Assembly: GCA_902729315.2 (NCBI GenBank)
Contig: LR746266.1
Coordinates: 3,606,759 to 3,670,758 of the forward strand
Origin: Spirodela intermedia
Lineage: Eukaryota; Streptophyta; Magnoliopsida; Alismatales; Araceae
Direction: 5' to 3'
Length of the DNA: 64,000 bases
Below are positions 44,277 through 55,902 of this stretch, piece after piece. The notes below the pieces were generated by a model. It saw only the letters and a program-made list of their open reading frames with translations. It ran no database searches and was not told the DNA's origin. The position numbers and the translations under genes are program-made. Within the stretch, counting starts at the first letter, position 1. Every line of letters begins with the position of its first letter.

Positions 44277-44757
44277 ATACTCTCTCATTTGACTCACCTT
44301 GCCCTCAGGTGAAAGTCTAGGAATTGCTCGAGGATGGTGCAAGCCGATTTCCACGTGTCATCAACAGTCAATAGATCTCACCAATGAATGAGGACCTCAC
44401 TTTATTGGGTTAGTGAAGGATGGCATGCACCTCGATGGGTTCAAGAATCCAAGAGACATCTTCTTCTACTCAAAGTTCCTCACTAGGCTTTGAACATTTG
44501 ATTTCTTGCTTTAATTGGGATACGTGAAAGATGGGGTGAATTCAAGTTGTCTCAAGAAGCTCTAGGCGATAGGCAATTAGATCAATTCTTTTTAGGATGT
44601 TGAATGGCTCATAAAAGTGTGGAGATAACTTTTCGTATGGTTGTCGAACTATTGAGTGTTGTCAATAAGGTCGGAGCCGGATGAAGACTTAGTTTTCAAC
44701 CAGAAACTCTATGTCCCTCCTATGGTGATTAGTTGCCCTTTTCAAATAGACTTGGGC

Positions 44758-44991
44758 TCATTTCAAGTGTTGCTTCAGCTGAATGAGGGCTTGATCTCTC
44801 TCTTGAAGCATCTGATCTAGTGTATCTATCACAGAGAAACCTGAATGAGAATGATAGAGAGTTGAAGGGTCTCTACCATAGACTACTTTGAAGGGTGTTG
44901 TGCCAATAGGGACATTAAAGGTGGTGTTGAACCAATATTCAGCCCATGTGAAGAATTGGCTCCATTGTTTGAGTTGATCCCTGCGAAACAA
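44758..44991 (-). pseudogene. Gypsy integrase C-terminal fragment
   Basis: Minus strand reads WAEYWFNTTFNVPIGTTPFK, then VVYGRDPSTL, the conserved tail of gypsy integrases, followed by a QMLQERDQALIQLK helix. Sequence on to 44280 is decayed C-terminal region. Confidence 0.85.
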
Positions 44992-46308
44992 TGTGGATAA
45001 GTTTCAAATTCACTATTTACCACCTCCGATTGACCGTCGGTCTGTAAATGGTACAAGCTTGTGTGCTAGAGGGTAATACTGTGCAATCGGAAGAGCTTGG
45101 TCTAGAATTTGTTGAGGAAGATTCTGTCTCTATCAGACAACATTCATTATGAGATTTCATGGAGTTGAATCACATTACAGACAAAGATTTGAGCCACATC
45201 CTTTGTCAAGAAGGGATATTTTAGCAAGGAGAAATGAACACATTTATTGAGCCTATTCACAACAATCATCACAACATTAAATCTATGAGAAGGTAGCATT
45301 CCTTCCACAAAGTCCATGGTGATGTCTGCCTAGATTTTATCAAGAATGGAAAGTAGTTGTAGAAGACATGCTGACGATAAATTCTCAAACTTATTTTGCT
45401 AACATACTGAGCAGCTAGTGACATATTGTCAGATTTAGCACTTCATCCCCCTCCACATAACATTTTGTATGATTTTCAAATATGTGTGATGAAAGCTAAG
45501 GTGCCCCTAGTGCAAGAGTTGTGAAATTCTTTCAAGAGTGGAGGAATGAGCAAGGATTGCCTTGAAATAATCAGTCACCCTTTTCAAAATAGCAACCCAT
45601 CTTGCTTCTCATTTGAAGGCCATTGCTCTAGATGGTGCTATAGCTGATTTTACAGGTCTAGTAAATATGGGTTTATGCAGTACTCCTTGATAATGATGTT
45701 GTCGTCTAGTAGCTATAGTTTGTCATTTAGAATTCTTGAAGTCACACACTATTAGGAACTCACGACAGAGCATTGGCTGGTTGATTCTCTATTCTAGCTT
45801 TCTACCTGATTTTGAAATTGAAGATCAATAATTTAGACACCCATTTTTGATATTCCAATTGTACCTGTCGTTGTTTCAAGATGAACTGTAAGCTTCTTTA
45901 GTTTGTGAAGATGATGAAGCGTTAACTCAATAAGTACTACTTCCACTTTAGGGTTGCTAACACAATTGCAACTAATTTCTACTTGTATATGGCCGTAAAT
46001 TTCCCAATGAAGGATAGTATTTAGTTGAAGTATGTAATTGGCTTCCGCTTTTGCATCAAAACAGCTCCTACACCTCTACTTGAAGCATTTACTTCTAGTT
46101 CAAAGGCTTAGGAGAAATTTGGTAAGAAGATAACTAGAGTAGAGGTCAAAGCCTGCTTGAGTTGTTGGAATGCCTCTTCTGCCTCATCTCCGCAATAGAA
46201 TGCATTGTATTTTAGTAATTGGGTTAGGCTGAGGCGATCATCTCATATCTTACAATGAAGTGCCGGTAATATTTGGACAAGCCCAATAATCCCTGCAACT
46301 CTCAAAGA

Positions 46309-47132
46309 TTATGGGGGGTTGGCCGCTTCTACACAACTTGGATTTTTTATTGGTCCATCTTGACCTATATAGTCGAGATCCAATGCTCGAGTTAGGCGAT
46401 CTGATGCTGCTCGAGGTAGCTGATGTTGGTTCAAAATCTTGAAGACTTGATTTAAGTGCCCTTGGTGTTCCTCTATACCCTGGCTATAGATCAGAATATC
46501 ATTAAAAAATATCAAAACGAATTTTCTAAATAACCTACAAAAAATTCGATTCATCAACACTTGAAAAGTGGTAAGGGCATTGGTGAGCCAAAAGGCATTA
46601 TGAGAAACTCATAATGTCCTTCGTGGGTGCGGAATGCCGTTTTCGGAATATCATCTATCTTTACTCAGATTTGGTGATACCCCGCTCTTTGATTGAGCTT
46701 TGAGAAAATCTTCACACTGTGGAGCTTATCCAAGAGCTCCTCCACCATGGGAATGGAAAAGCAATCACAGATTGTGGCTTGATTGAGAGCACGATAATCA
46801 ATGCAAAACTTCTAGGTGTCGTCTTTCTTCTAGACCAATAATGTTGGGCTTGAATAGGGGCTCTATGAGTGTTGTATGATGTTGGTCTTAAGTATCTCTT
46901 CCCCCATCTTCTCTAGTTCCGTCTTTTGGAAGTAGGGGTAGCAGAATGGTCGAATATTGACAAACGCAACCTCTAGGTGTAAGTCGATTTGATGATTCAC
47001 CTCTCGTTGTGACAGCAAACTACAAGGCTCTGCGAACAACTCTGAGAATACTTGCTGCAATTGTTCCTCCCACAAGGTGTGCTTGGAACTTAATTCAGTC
47101 TGAGATAGTTGAGAGTTTGAAACAAAAATCAC
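46309..47132 (-). pseudogene. Gypsy reverse transcriptase remnant
   Basis: Minus strand: HQIDLHLEVAFVNIRPFCYP, then YFQKTELEKMGEEIL (about 47000-46870), and further on FRKFVLIFFNDILIYSQGIE (about 46520). The catalytic FFDD box reads FFND (Asn codon 46501-46503). Frameshifts and stops separate the pieces. Confidence 0.85.
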
Positions 47133-47280
47133 ATGCCTTTACTCAACTGAATAATGACTTGAGCGCAATCTCGGCTGATTCTAGAGCAAAAGGAGAAGGT
47201 TCCTACATCAAACTAATGGAGAGATTTTAACCACTTCATACCAAGTATGACTTTCACTATGGCTAGAAAAGGAGAGGAAG

Positions 47281-47499
47281 TCATTGCAGATATGGACGTT
47301 CTATAGGTTCACGAAAATTCGAGGGCAGCTTTATGTCATCCACCTTCTTGCCAAATCTGGTGATAACTTTATACTGAGGAATTTGGATTAGGAACAATCT
47401 CAAGTCTTGGACCAATTGGTTGTTGATGAAGTTGTAGGTTGTACTAATGTCCACCAAGATCGTAACAAGTTTGTTCTTAATTTTTTCTTGAAACTTCAA
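47281..47499 (-). pseudogene. Gypsy aspartic protease remnant
   Basis: Minus strand reads KNKLVTILVDISTTYNFINN, the retropepsin start of gypsy elements, with the D-S-G active-site triad changed to D-I-S. Not catalytic. Confidence 0.75.
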
Positions 47500-48909
47500 A
47501 GCTTTCTACCTGTCTATTAAGGATTGTAGAATAACTTTCATGTTGAAAATGACTTCTTCTAACTGGGGGGGTCTCTTTTGTTGACTCTAAGAACTCTGAG
47601 AAATTCGTTTCTACTGGTGTGAAGAGAATCTATAGTTCTCTATGACACTTGTGTCTTGGGGAGAATTTGTCATTACAATAAAAACATAGATCTTTAACTT
47701 GTCGTTCTAGTATATATGCAATGGTGAGAGTCAATTCTTTCCTTTGATCCATCACACTATTGTCCACCATTTGAGCCGGTTAAAGCAGCCCTAGGTACAT
47801 GGGCTTCCTCTCCTTGGTAGATGTTACCGAAATCTGTAACTTGGGTGTGTCAGGGTTTCAGGCCAACTGCTAACTCTTCTAAGGGTCTCGGGAGATGAGG
47901 TTTAGTCATCTTAGACAGATGAGATAGTATCTCAAGCTTGGACTTCACTCGTTGAGCTGTCTTCATCATTTCCTCGAGTCCTTTGGGATACAATACCTTG
48001 ACCTCGGCCTGGATTTCCTCTTTTAGACAATGGAAAAAGGTGTTTATTAGAATCTGCTCTGAGGTGTCCCTAATTATGCTAGTGAGGATCTCAAAGTCTT
48101 CTCGATATTTGACAACCGTACCTTATTGATAGAGACCCAATAGTTTATCATTTATCATATAAGGAGTTGGATTGATTCGATCTATATACCTTTCCAACAG
48201 ATTACCATGAAAATCATATAAATTTTGGAAAGGGTGTTGATCCATGGTCCACTAAAATCAATGTAGCACAAGCCCATCTATGCTTAATCCGGCCAACTTG
48301 AGTTTCCTTTGCTTTGGAACCCCTTGCATGGAAAAAAACAACTAAGCTCTGAAGATCCACCTCTTGAGTCCCGTCCATAGAAAGTGGGTAATTCTACCTT
48401 TCACCCTTGCCATAATTCGGTGGACTGCTGATGAGAGTTTGGTTGGCCGGTTGGAGGATCCTTGTCTGAGTTACGATGTCTAGCGAATCCCTTGTCATTT
48501 TTCTTGATGGGGTAGAATCTTCCATGGCTGGGTTCTCCAGAATGCCATTCATTAGAGAGTATATTTTCTTTTCCAGAACGATGGTTGATTGTGGAGGACT
48601 GATTCAAGGTCAGCTAGAGGGATTCGAGGGCCCTGGCAATGACATTAAGTTGCTTGTTCATCATTATCTGCTCCTATTTAACGTCTTCCAATTGGTGGTT
48701 TGTTGTCCTTTGCTCTTGCTTGACGTCGTCTAGTTGGCATTTGAGCTTGGCTTGTTTTTTTCAAAAGGCATCTTTATCGACGTTGACAACTATGAACTGT
48801 TGTCGTTGCTCTAAGCAAGATTCCTTGAATCCTTTCTCCATGAATTCGAGCCGGTTGTCTTGAGACTTAGGTGTCATGACGAAGGACCTATTGTGCTTTG
48901 ATATCGAGT

Positions 48910-49448
48910 TGATAGGTGCCCTAGATGGGATGACTAGCACTCAACTAGAGGATGGCCACCGAAGAAGGAAGGAAGAGATAGGATGCTAGAATTCAACTAA
49001 TGCCCGAACACTGAATATATATATATAGAGAGAGAGAGAGTCCTCAAACTCCAAAGAGCGTGAGGAGTTTAAGGAAAATGAAAGATACACTAAAGGGTAG
49101 GATATAGAGAGCTCTTGCAAGAGTTCTTCACTAGGTCACCTCTTTGAGATGGCAGGTCTTCGGAAGTTTTTCTTTTTTTTTTTCCTTATCTTTTTCTGTT
49201 TTTTATAAGCGAGGGCTGTCGGGTTACCAAAGTCATTTGGTACAAATCTTTGTGGTCGCTTAACGGCCTAACTAGCCCTACTGACTGTTAAGCAGATCTT
49301 AACGGTTGTCGTCCTCATTTGTCACCGACCGTTCGGTTGTCACTAGTTGTTCACCTGCTTCTAGGTTCTATACACCCAATTACCTTCTACAATCGGATCC
49401 GGAATCTTGGGCCACGTGAATTCTTCGATTTAGGCTAAGGTCTCAACA
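48910..49448 (-). repeat. Gypsy 5' LTR
   Basis: 539 bp, TG...CA ends. Just inside it (minus strand) CGATATCAAAGCACAA resembles a decayed tRNA-Met-type primer-binding site. Confidence 0.93.
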
Positions 49449-49453
49449 TCTTC

Positions 49454-50308
49454 CCACAGTCACTTACTTTGGATCTGTAGCGGCTGAATGGTCGCCCGGC
49501 GACGGTGGTGGCTGACTGCTCCAAGGACATTGGTCATTGGTCCCTCGCTCGCGAGCCAGGGAGCTTAAGTGACGCAAAGAGCTCTCCACTAACCTTATCT
49601 CCCTCCTCCCACATCCCGGAAGCGGAAGCTGGCAAGGTGCGCCGCTGCTCTGGATCTCGTCGCTCCGTTCTTTCGTTTGTTGACTTCGCCTTCGATTTCC
49701 GCGCTGGGGTTCGGGTTAGGGCATCCCGTCTCTCTGGGCTCTTCCAGTGTTTCCGTTTTCTACAATGCTCACCGGAGGATGATCCGTTTCCCCTTTCGGA
49801 GAGGTCGGATCGCACGGCGAGTTGTTGGTTTAGTCTGTGTGTGCGCGAGAGAGAGAGGGAGATAGAGAGGGGGGATAGGGTTTGTTCTATTTCTGATTAT
49901 CTTCGCTTTAAATTCGGATATGGACTAGGGCATAGAAGCATTGGAAGCAGTAACCTACCTGTCCTTCGGCTTCTCTCCAGAGATCCCCTGTTCTTTCGTT
50001 ATCTTCTACTTATTCTATTTGAAAAACATGAGCATGACTTTGGCAGACAGATGTGATCACAGGTTCTCCGTTCTTGGGAATTTCTCCATTATTTCGCAAC
50101 GCTATTGTTCCATTGCCCTATTTTCCATTTTCGAAGCAATGGCTCATCTTTAGACCCATAATATTGCAGCATAATCTGAGAAAAATCACCATTGTATGCT
50201 ATCCCATGGTGTATGGCAACTGATGCTGAAGTGATTTCAAAAGCTGTCAACCTGGTCTTCTGACATCTCTGCGACCCTTCGCTGCTGCTGCATCCAGCTT
50301 GCAGTAAA
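49454..50308. other. Promoter and leader of the mitochondrial ACP gene
   Basis: GC-rich from 49480 to 49850, with a GA-rich stretch at 49847-49872, then a more AT-rich stretch before the ATG. Probably holds non-coding first exon(s); a frame of 183 codons at 49505-50056 is low-complexity and unsupported. Confidence 0.5.
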
Positions 50309-51125
50309 ATGTATCGCTACAAGAACTTCTTATTGAAGCACGTTCGGGTTGCAAGGCGTGGGCCAGAATCGTTGATGACGAAGGATATGTGGCTCTCAAG
50401 AGCTGCAGTTCGCCTTATGAGCGGGACGAGCGATGCCGATTCAGAGGTTGTCATGAATCGCGTTCTAGGGTTGGTGAAAAAATACGACAAGATCGATGCA
50501 TCCAAGGTAATCATATCGCTGTATGAACTTCAAGCCCCGTTTTGTGCATGTTCCGTGATGTTCTAGCTCTGTCTGGACGATTAGTTATCTCTCGGATATT
50601 ACTCTTCTGTGCTCAAAACCATATAATCACATGAAACAACACTTTTCTTTCCTCGGAGAGAACAGGTGGCGGTGATCTGCCAGAAGTTGGTGGCCCTCCT
50701 CACATATCTACTTTTGCGGTTTCTCTGTCGAATTATTGATCAGATCAAACATAATCTGATATGCATTTAGTGGCGTATGTTGTGAAGTGAGATCAGTAAG
50801 ATCATGCCCAAGACTGGGCGACTGATATCTGGATGATTCAGACCCAGTAAAGATGATGATCATCTGTTTCTTCCTATCGATCTTCTTTCTTTAGGGCCTG
50901 CCCTCTGACGATTCCGATGCCTTCCAGGTGACCGAGAAGGCAGATTTCCAGAAGGACCTCGGTTTGGACAGCCTGGACCGAGTGGAGCTCGTCATGGCCT
51001 TCGAGCAGGAGTTCTCCGTCGAGATCCCCGACGAGAGGGCGGACCAGCTGGTGTGCTGCTCCGACGTGGTTGACTTCATCCTATCCGAAGCCAGAGGCGG
51101 CCCCGGGAAGAACCCTGCAGCTTGA
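50309..51125 (+). CDS. Mitochondrial acyl carrier protein, 2 exons, 131 aa
   Basis: Carries acyl intermediates on a 4'-phosphopantetheine arm for mitochondrial fatty acid and lipoate synthesis. Exons 50309-50506 and 50928-51125, joined ASK|VTEK with AAG|GTAATC and TTCCAG|GTGACC. The N-terminal about 45 residues are basic and lack acidic residues in the first 19 ([18 protein letters not shown]), a mitochondrial presequence. The mature domain has [19 protein letters not shown], with Ser81 in DSL as the phosphopantetheine site, and [13 protein letters not shown] as recognition helix. The Cys-Cys pair in QLVCCSDVV resembles the Arabidopsis mtACP3 form. The frame in between (50507-50927) is intron. 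A gypsy element ends about 0.85 kb upstream. Confidence 0.93.
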
Positions 51126-52780
51126 ACCTCAAAAGTTCCCTTTTTGGCAAGAATTTCATTCTTTGGTCGTCCTTTGGGAGAGCTGTTGACTGTCGGACTT
51201 CCGTGATCTTTAATGGAGAATGTGGGCGTCGTAGGCCGTCTGATCCGTACCGGACCCTCCGGGTTCTCTCCCTCTCTCTCTCTCTCTAGAGGGAGGGTCG
51301 AATAAAGAAGTGCATTCTGGATCAACGGGCCCGGCTGGGGATATATTTCTCGCCCAACCCGAGGAGAAGCGTCGCCCGCCCCAGTCGTCGCTTTGTGGAG
51401 GCTCTCACGCCGCCAGATGCGCTTGTTAAGATAATCTCTGAGAATTAGAAGAGGAAGAAGGCTCCAAGAGCTAGGCCGATAATCGCCGGGTGAGTTTCGA
51501 TGGGCGAAGGACAGCGAGTTGGGGGAGGGGGTCTGCCCACAGAGCCTTCGTTGAGGCCATGAACATGATACAAGGGCGTTCAGACAAATGTCGCCTCGCT
51601 GGGGAACGACGACGGAGCAGGGGGCAGTTTTCTCTGCAAACGCTCCAGTTCCTGCACTTGGGCATTGAGAAATTAGGGTTTCCCCCCCTACCCGCTGTAA
51701 ACTTTCTGAACGTTGGCAACAAGGAAATGATGATGCAGAGATGAAATGAGCAGTGGAGCGATGATGGGTCTGCAGAGTTTGAAAGGTTGCTGCAGGGGAA
51801 AGGCGATTTATTTCGTTTGACGCATTTTGGCGACTGGGTTCTGATGGAGCAGCAGCAGAAAGGGCTGGTGGCTTTGAGCATTCCACATGGGTTCTCTGAA
51901 GCCGCAATAAGAGAGATCTCAGAGAGGAGACCCCCTGTTGGGAGAGATCGACAACAAATCCATGCTTCTGCTACTCTTATTTTATTAGCTTCTGATCTCT
52001 ATCAGACAGTGGGCTCTGCGTGGCGGGCCACTGTGGGTTCTTCCCTCCCTCCACCTCTTCTTGACCAGGAGGGGGCTTCTGGGTCAGCCGTGCGAAAGCG
52101 AATATCCTGCCAGAGATTGGTTTTTCAGCTTCTTGGTGTTCATCATCATTGTGATTGGCCGAATTAACCTGGAGAAATCCAGAAAATGGTGTGAGATTGT
52201 TTTCTCAAGTACGTATCGTGAGGATTTATATTAATGGAATAAGATGGATAGGAGAAACTGGGCAGTGGAGCTGAGAGAGCGGTCCACATGGCTTTCCCGA
52301 TCTCGAAGTTCTCTGTGCTCCGAAACCAGCAAAAACGATGGCGTTGGTTCCTCCGAGAGAATCGTTGGCAGGAAGCAGCAAGGACCACCAGTTGGTCGCT
52401 GCTGTAGAGGAGCGAGCGCTTTAAAGGAGAGCAGAGCTCCTCCCTTCTTCCCTGTTTCTACCCAGAGGCAGGTTGGAGGCACAGAAATGGCTGCTTTCCT
52501 CTCGATGGGTTTCACCTACATGGTATGAGATTGAACGAGTTTTGGATATAAACAGGATCGAGCCCCTGATCTTACCCTTTGCTGTTTCTTCTCTGCAGGA
52601 AGAGTCGATCTTCTTGGCGACGGCTTCCAGTGGAAGTTGCTTCTTGTGTTCTTCCTGACTCCTCTAGCACCAGAGGGTTCTCTGCTGCGAAGTTGATCTT
52701 ATTCTGGTCTGGTTGGACGCCGCAAGCCGCCCCTCTTGACCCCCTTTCTCCCAATCTGTGGGAGAAGAACCGAAGGCGCT
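51126..52780. other. Gap between ACP and membrane-protein gene; unresolved frames
   Basis: Holds the ACP 3' UTR with a CT run (51273-51288) and the likely spliced leader of the gene at 52781 (possible intron about 52525-52599 with GTATGAG donor and CTGCAG acceptor). A minus-strand frame ending at 51445 has a hydrophobic tail (HPAIIGLALGAFFLF) but no start Met; a real small gene there is possible but not supported. Short upstream ATGs occur at 52361 (28 codons) and 52487. Confidence 0.4.
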
Positions 52781-53437
52781 ATGGGTTCCAATCTGCTTCC
52801 ATTTTCCTCCCGCTTCCGCAAGCATTTACCACTTTCTCTTCTTCTGGTCGCCGTCGGCAGCGGCGGGTACTTGCTCCCTTCGATAGCTCTCAATTTCCTG
52901 GTCATGGTTCTGTCCGTTTCTCTGGTCTTCGTCCTCTCGAAGAAAGATCAGGTTCAGGAGACCGATCAGGTGAAGACTCCATGGGGCAGGAGGGATAATG
53001 GTGCCTTCGAACCGCGGAAGCAGATCCATGGCGAGGGAGAAGAGGAGATTCCAGCCCTCGATTTCAGCGTTGGATCGCCGAGCCTGCCGCCGCAATGGAC
53101 GCCGGCGGGCGCCGCGGATCACATTCACATTCCGGCGAACTCCGATGACGAGGCGTCCGTGGAGAGCTCGGATCAAACCCTCACCTCGCCGGAGAGCTCC
53201 ATCTCGGATGAGGAAAGCCTGATCGAGATTACCCTCCAGAGTGGCCACTCCGTGGGATCCCGAGACACATTTCGTCCCAATTCTCCGCTGTTCTTCCCCG
53301 AGCTCTCCGCCGAGTTGGTCGTCCACCAACAGGGGCTCCTGGAGCTGTTGACGGAGATCATCGAAGAAGACAATCTGATCGAGATAGACCTCGCCGCCGG
53401 CTCCGTCAAGTGCTCCAGACTGGGGATCAAGGCATGA
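52781..53437 (+). CDS. Plant-specific membrane protein, unknown function, 218 aa
   Basis: Start chosen at the ATG of MGSNLL (52781); an upstream in-frame ATG at 52736 would add 15 residues of non-conserved sequence. Two hydrophobic segments lie at about residues 15-32 and 34-52, followed by a long acidic, Ser/Glu-rich cytosolic tail. The C-terminus EEDNLIEIDLAAGSVKCSRLG is a conserved box I recognise from plant transmembrane proteins of unknown role. Intronless in the coding part, GC-rich. Confidence 0.8.
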   Translation: MGSNLLPFSSRFRKHLPLSLLLVAVGSGGYLLPSIALNFLVMVLSVSLVFVLSKKDQVQETDQVKTPWGRRDNGAFEPRKQIHGEGEEEIPALDFSVGSPSLPPQWTPAGAADHIHIPANSDDEASVESSDQTLTSPESSISDEESLIEITLQSGHSVGSRDTFRPNSPLFFPELSAELVVHQQGLLELLTEIIEEDNLIEIDLAAGSVKCSRLGIKA

Positions 53438-54536
53438 GATGCTGCAGCAGATTTGGGGTCTAGGGTTTTACCAACGGAGCGAGATGACGACGACGACTGC
53501 CACCCACCTCCTTCCTCAAGCTCCCAGCTGCAGTGGACATCGCGCCTACATTTTTATTAATTATCTGGTATTTATATTTACAAAAATAATTTGCTTATTC
53601 TTAATCCCCCCTTGTTACTTTAGATGATGACTTTGTTTGTTTTGGGCACGGCTTGCCTCAGTCCTTTTCATGGGTCGGCCCAATTAGGACGGGAAATGGG
53701 CCCAACTGAACGACCACCCTTTAATGGGCCACCTCCCGTCGACAATGGGCCATCGGCTGAGGTCAGTGGAGATGGGCCCATAGGAGAGGTTCCAACGACG
53801 TATCGGAGAGTAATGGGGCTGGGACGATAGGGTCGGCTGACACGTGTCCTAAATCTGAAGATTGTGATCGATTGGTTCAGGATATGATCGACGGTCCTCA
53901 AATCGCACGAGGTCCATACTTATCGTGACGCGAACGATCGTGAAATTTCCACGTGGCGTTCAGGTAGGATATTAGATATCCAGCCCAGGAAACCGGCCAC
54001 GAACCGAGAAGAGTAGTAGTCCACTGTCGTTCCTCTCCCTCTTCGTCTCCTTCCTTCCACCTCCGTCATCGGGCTCCGAGCGCCACCGGAGGGAGGAAAT
54101 CGACGGCGAATTGGGCGAAGGTTTTGATCCGCAGGTGCCTCGTGGAACCCTAGCTCCCCCTCGCGGCTGGCGTCCCGGTTGATCCATGGGAGAATTCGGA
54201 GCTCGGGCCCCGCGAGGGAGATGAAGCCGCAGCGGGAGAGCTCCACCTCGCCGCCGGCAACGGAGATGAGATTGCAGTCCTCGCTATGATTTTCTCGCCG
54301 GAGATCTCCTTGCCTTCCCTTCCTTTCCTTCTCGTCGGCTGCTGCAGGGATATCTTGGTTTACAGTCGAATTCTCATTGCGTCCAGTTCTCTCTTACTCA
54401 CCATAGTTGGTCCGAGTTCCGATTGTAGCTACCAAACCAGTCCGTAGATAGGAACCCTGATTTTCTCCGCTCAGCTGCGATCTGCTGCTTCGTCTCTTCG
54501 TCTGAATCTGGGGGACTGTTCTCGCTGCGATCGGTG
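53438..54536. promoter_or_regulatory. NF-YB upstream region with a cluster of site II (TGGGCC) boxes
   Basis: From about 53675 to 53790 there are at least five TGGGCC/GGCCCA boxes (TCGGCCCAAT, ATGGGCCCAA, AATGGGCCAC, AATGGGCCAT, ATGGGCCCAT). ACACGTGTC (G-box) follows at about 53840 and CCACGTGG at about 53950. The rest, to 54536, is probable NF-YB leader. No gene is supported. Confidence 0.55.
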
Positions 54537-55229
54537 ATGGCGGACTCGGACAACGAGTCCGGGGGGCAGAACAACAGCAATGCGGCGGGGAACAGCGAGT
54601 TCTCGTCGCCGCGGGAGCAGGATCGGTTCCTGCCCATCGCCAACGTGAGCAGGATCATGAAGAAGGCGCTGCCGGCGAACGCGAAGATCTCCAAGGACGC
54701 CAAGGAAACGGTGCAGGAGTGCGTCTCCGAGTTCATCAGCTTCATCACCGGCGAGGCCTCCGACAAGTGCCAGCGGGAGAAGCGCAAGACCATCAACGGC
54801 GACGACCTGCTGTGGGCCATGACCACCCTCGGCTTCGAGGAGTACGTCGAGCCGCTCAAGTTGTACCTCCAGAGGTTCCGCGAGATGGAGGGGGACAAGA
54901 GCGGCGGCGCCGCCGGCTCCTCCACCTCGCAGCCCCAGCACAAGGACGGCGGCAACGGCGGAGCCGGGTCGGGCGGCGCTGGTGCAGGCGGATTCCCCGC
55001 CGGAGCCGCGGGCGGGATGTACCCCGTCGGCGGCGCCGCCGGAGGCGGCATGGTCATGATGGGTCAACACATGTACGGGACCTCGCCGTCGTCGGGCCCG
55101 TACCATCATCACCAGATGGGCATGGGCGGTGGCGCCGGTGGCGGTGGCGGTAGTGGAGGGAGGGGGACCTTTCCCGGCGGCGGGAGCCCCTCACCCGGCG
55201 GTGGACTCGGCAGGCAAGGTAGAGTCTGA
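54537..55229 (+). CDS. NF-YB (HAP3) transcription factor subunit, 230 aa
   Basis: CCAAT-binding complex subunit that pairs with NF-YC through a histone fold and then with NF-YA or CONSTANS-type proteins. Intronless. ATG at 54537 gives [10 protein letters not shown]. The conserved core spans about residues 27-117: [20 protein letters not shown], then [40 protein letters not shown] and [14 protein letters not shown], with no change that I can see in the DNA-contact or dimer residues. The tail from residue 120 is Gly/Ala/Met-rich with a HHH run and is of low complexity, as in the NF-YB2/NF-YB3 group linked to flowering time in other plants. Very GC-rich. The subgroup is inferred from MADSDNES and the core; the exact orthologue is not assigned. 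Confidence 0.95.
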   Translation: MADSDNESGGQNNSNAAGNSEFSSPREQDRFLPIANVSRIMKKALPANAKISKDAKETVQECVSEFISFITGEASDKCQREKRKTINGDDLLWAMTTLGFEEYVEPLKLYLQRFREMEGDKSGGAAGSSTSQPQHKDGGNGGAGSGGAGAGGFPAGAAGGMYPVGGAAGGGMVMMGQHMYGTSPSSGPYHHHQMGMGGGAGGGGGSGGRGTFPGGGSPSPGGGLGRQGRV

Positions 55230-55902
55230 CTGACGAGTTACACGCTTCCGCTCTTGCCCATGAACTACCTTTTTCTTCTCCTTTTCTCTCACTAGGCCTC
55301 GAGGATGAACGTCTGGATATTCTTTGAGATGATAACTCTGAGCGGAAACCAACCCGAGCGATGATGAGGACTGACTCCCCTGAATTCTTCATCTCTGGGA
55401 TGAAGGTCGATCTATGTATCATAAAATCTAATCTATGATGATCATCCCTCCTCAATTTACCCCCTCTCTCTCTCTCTCTCTTATTTCTCTCTCCTCGAGA
55501 GGATCGATGCGGCCATTCATTGATCTGAGGGAGTAGTAGCAGGCTGGAATGAGCTGGAGAGAGCAAGCTCTCAGCTTTTAGAAAAGGGTAGGAGGCCCTG
55601 CAAGTGGGCCGCCGGAAGAAGAAGCGTCGCCGTCTAAACTGTGGCGCCCACCGCCGGAGGCAGGCGGAGAAGCTGTGCGGGCGGAAATGGCCAGGACTGT
55701 TGCGGCGAGTGCACCTTTCTCTGGCAAGGCATATCGCCAGCGACTTACAGTAGAACCCTTCCCTACATGCTTCTCCTCCCCCCCTCTGCACGAAAAGCAA
55801 CAGCCAATAAGTCGTCTTTTAGAGAGAGAGAGAGAGAGAGAGATACGCAGAGTATGGGGATGGTGGGTCTGCCTGTCTTCCCCTCAAGATATGCCATCTC
55901 TC
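55230..55902. other. Gap between convergent NF-YB and HRQ1 genes
   Basis: 3' flank of NF-YB with a CT run near 55464-55482, then 3' flank of the helicase gene with a GA run at 55821-55842. A minus-strand frame through here would have to end inside NF-YB and is not believed. Confidence 0.5.

Larger units (their letters stand above)
43735..49453 (-). mobile_element. Ty3/gypsy LTR retrotransposon with TCTTC target duplication
   Basis: Bounded by direct 5-bp duplications TCTTC at 43735-43739 and 49449-49453. LTRs are 43740-44276 (3' LTR) and 48910-49448 (5' LTR), both TGATAGGTGCC...TCTCAACA. The internal order on the minus strand is gag region, protease, RT, RNase H, integrase, which is the gypsy order. 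The gag part around 47600-48890 has no long frame. The LTR copies differ by many substitutions and a short AT insertion, so insertion is old. It lies about 0.85 kb upstream of the mitochondrial acyl carrier protein start codon. All enzyme domains seen are broken. Confidence 0.93.

Noticed and set aside
38879-49448. Single composite element or nested insertion
   Set aside because: The copia and gypsy elements have separate LTR pairs and are separated by 188 bp; neither lies inside the other.
50891-51907. 338-codon minus-strand frame
   Set aside because: It overlaps acyl carrier protein exon 2 in antisense and has no recognisable domain; it is a GC-rich shadow.
54398-55112. Two minus-strand frames of over 210 codons
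   Set aside because: Antisense to NF-YB; Pro/Ala/Arg-rich products of the GC-rich Gly tail.
55054-55800. 248-codon minus-strand frame as the last HRQ1 exon
   Set aside because: It would run into the NF-YB coding region and does not resemble the helicase C-terminus.
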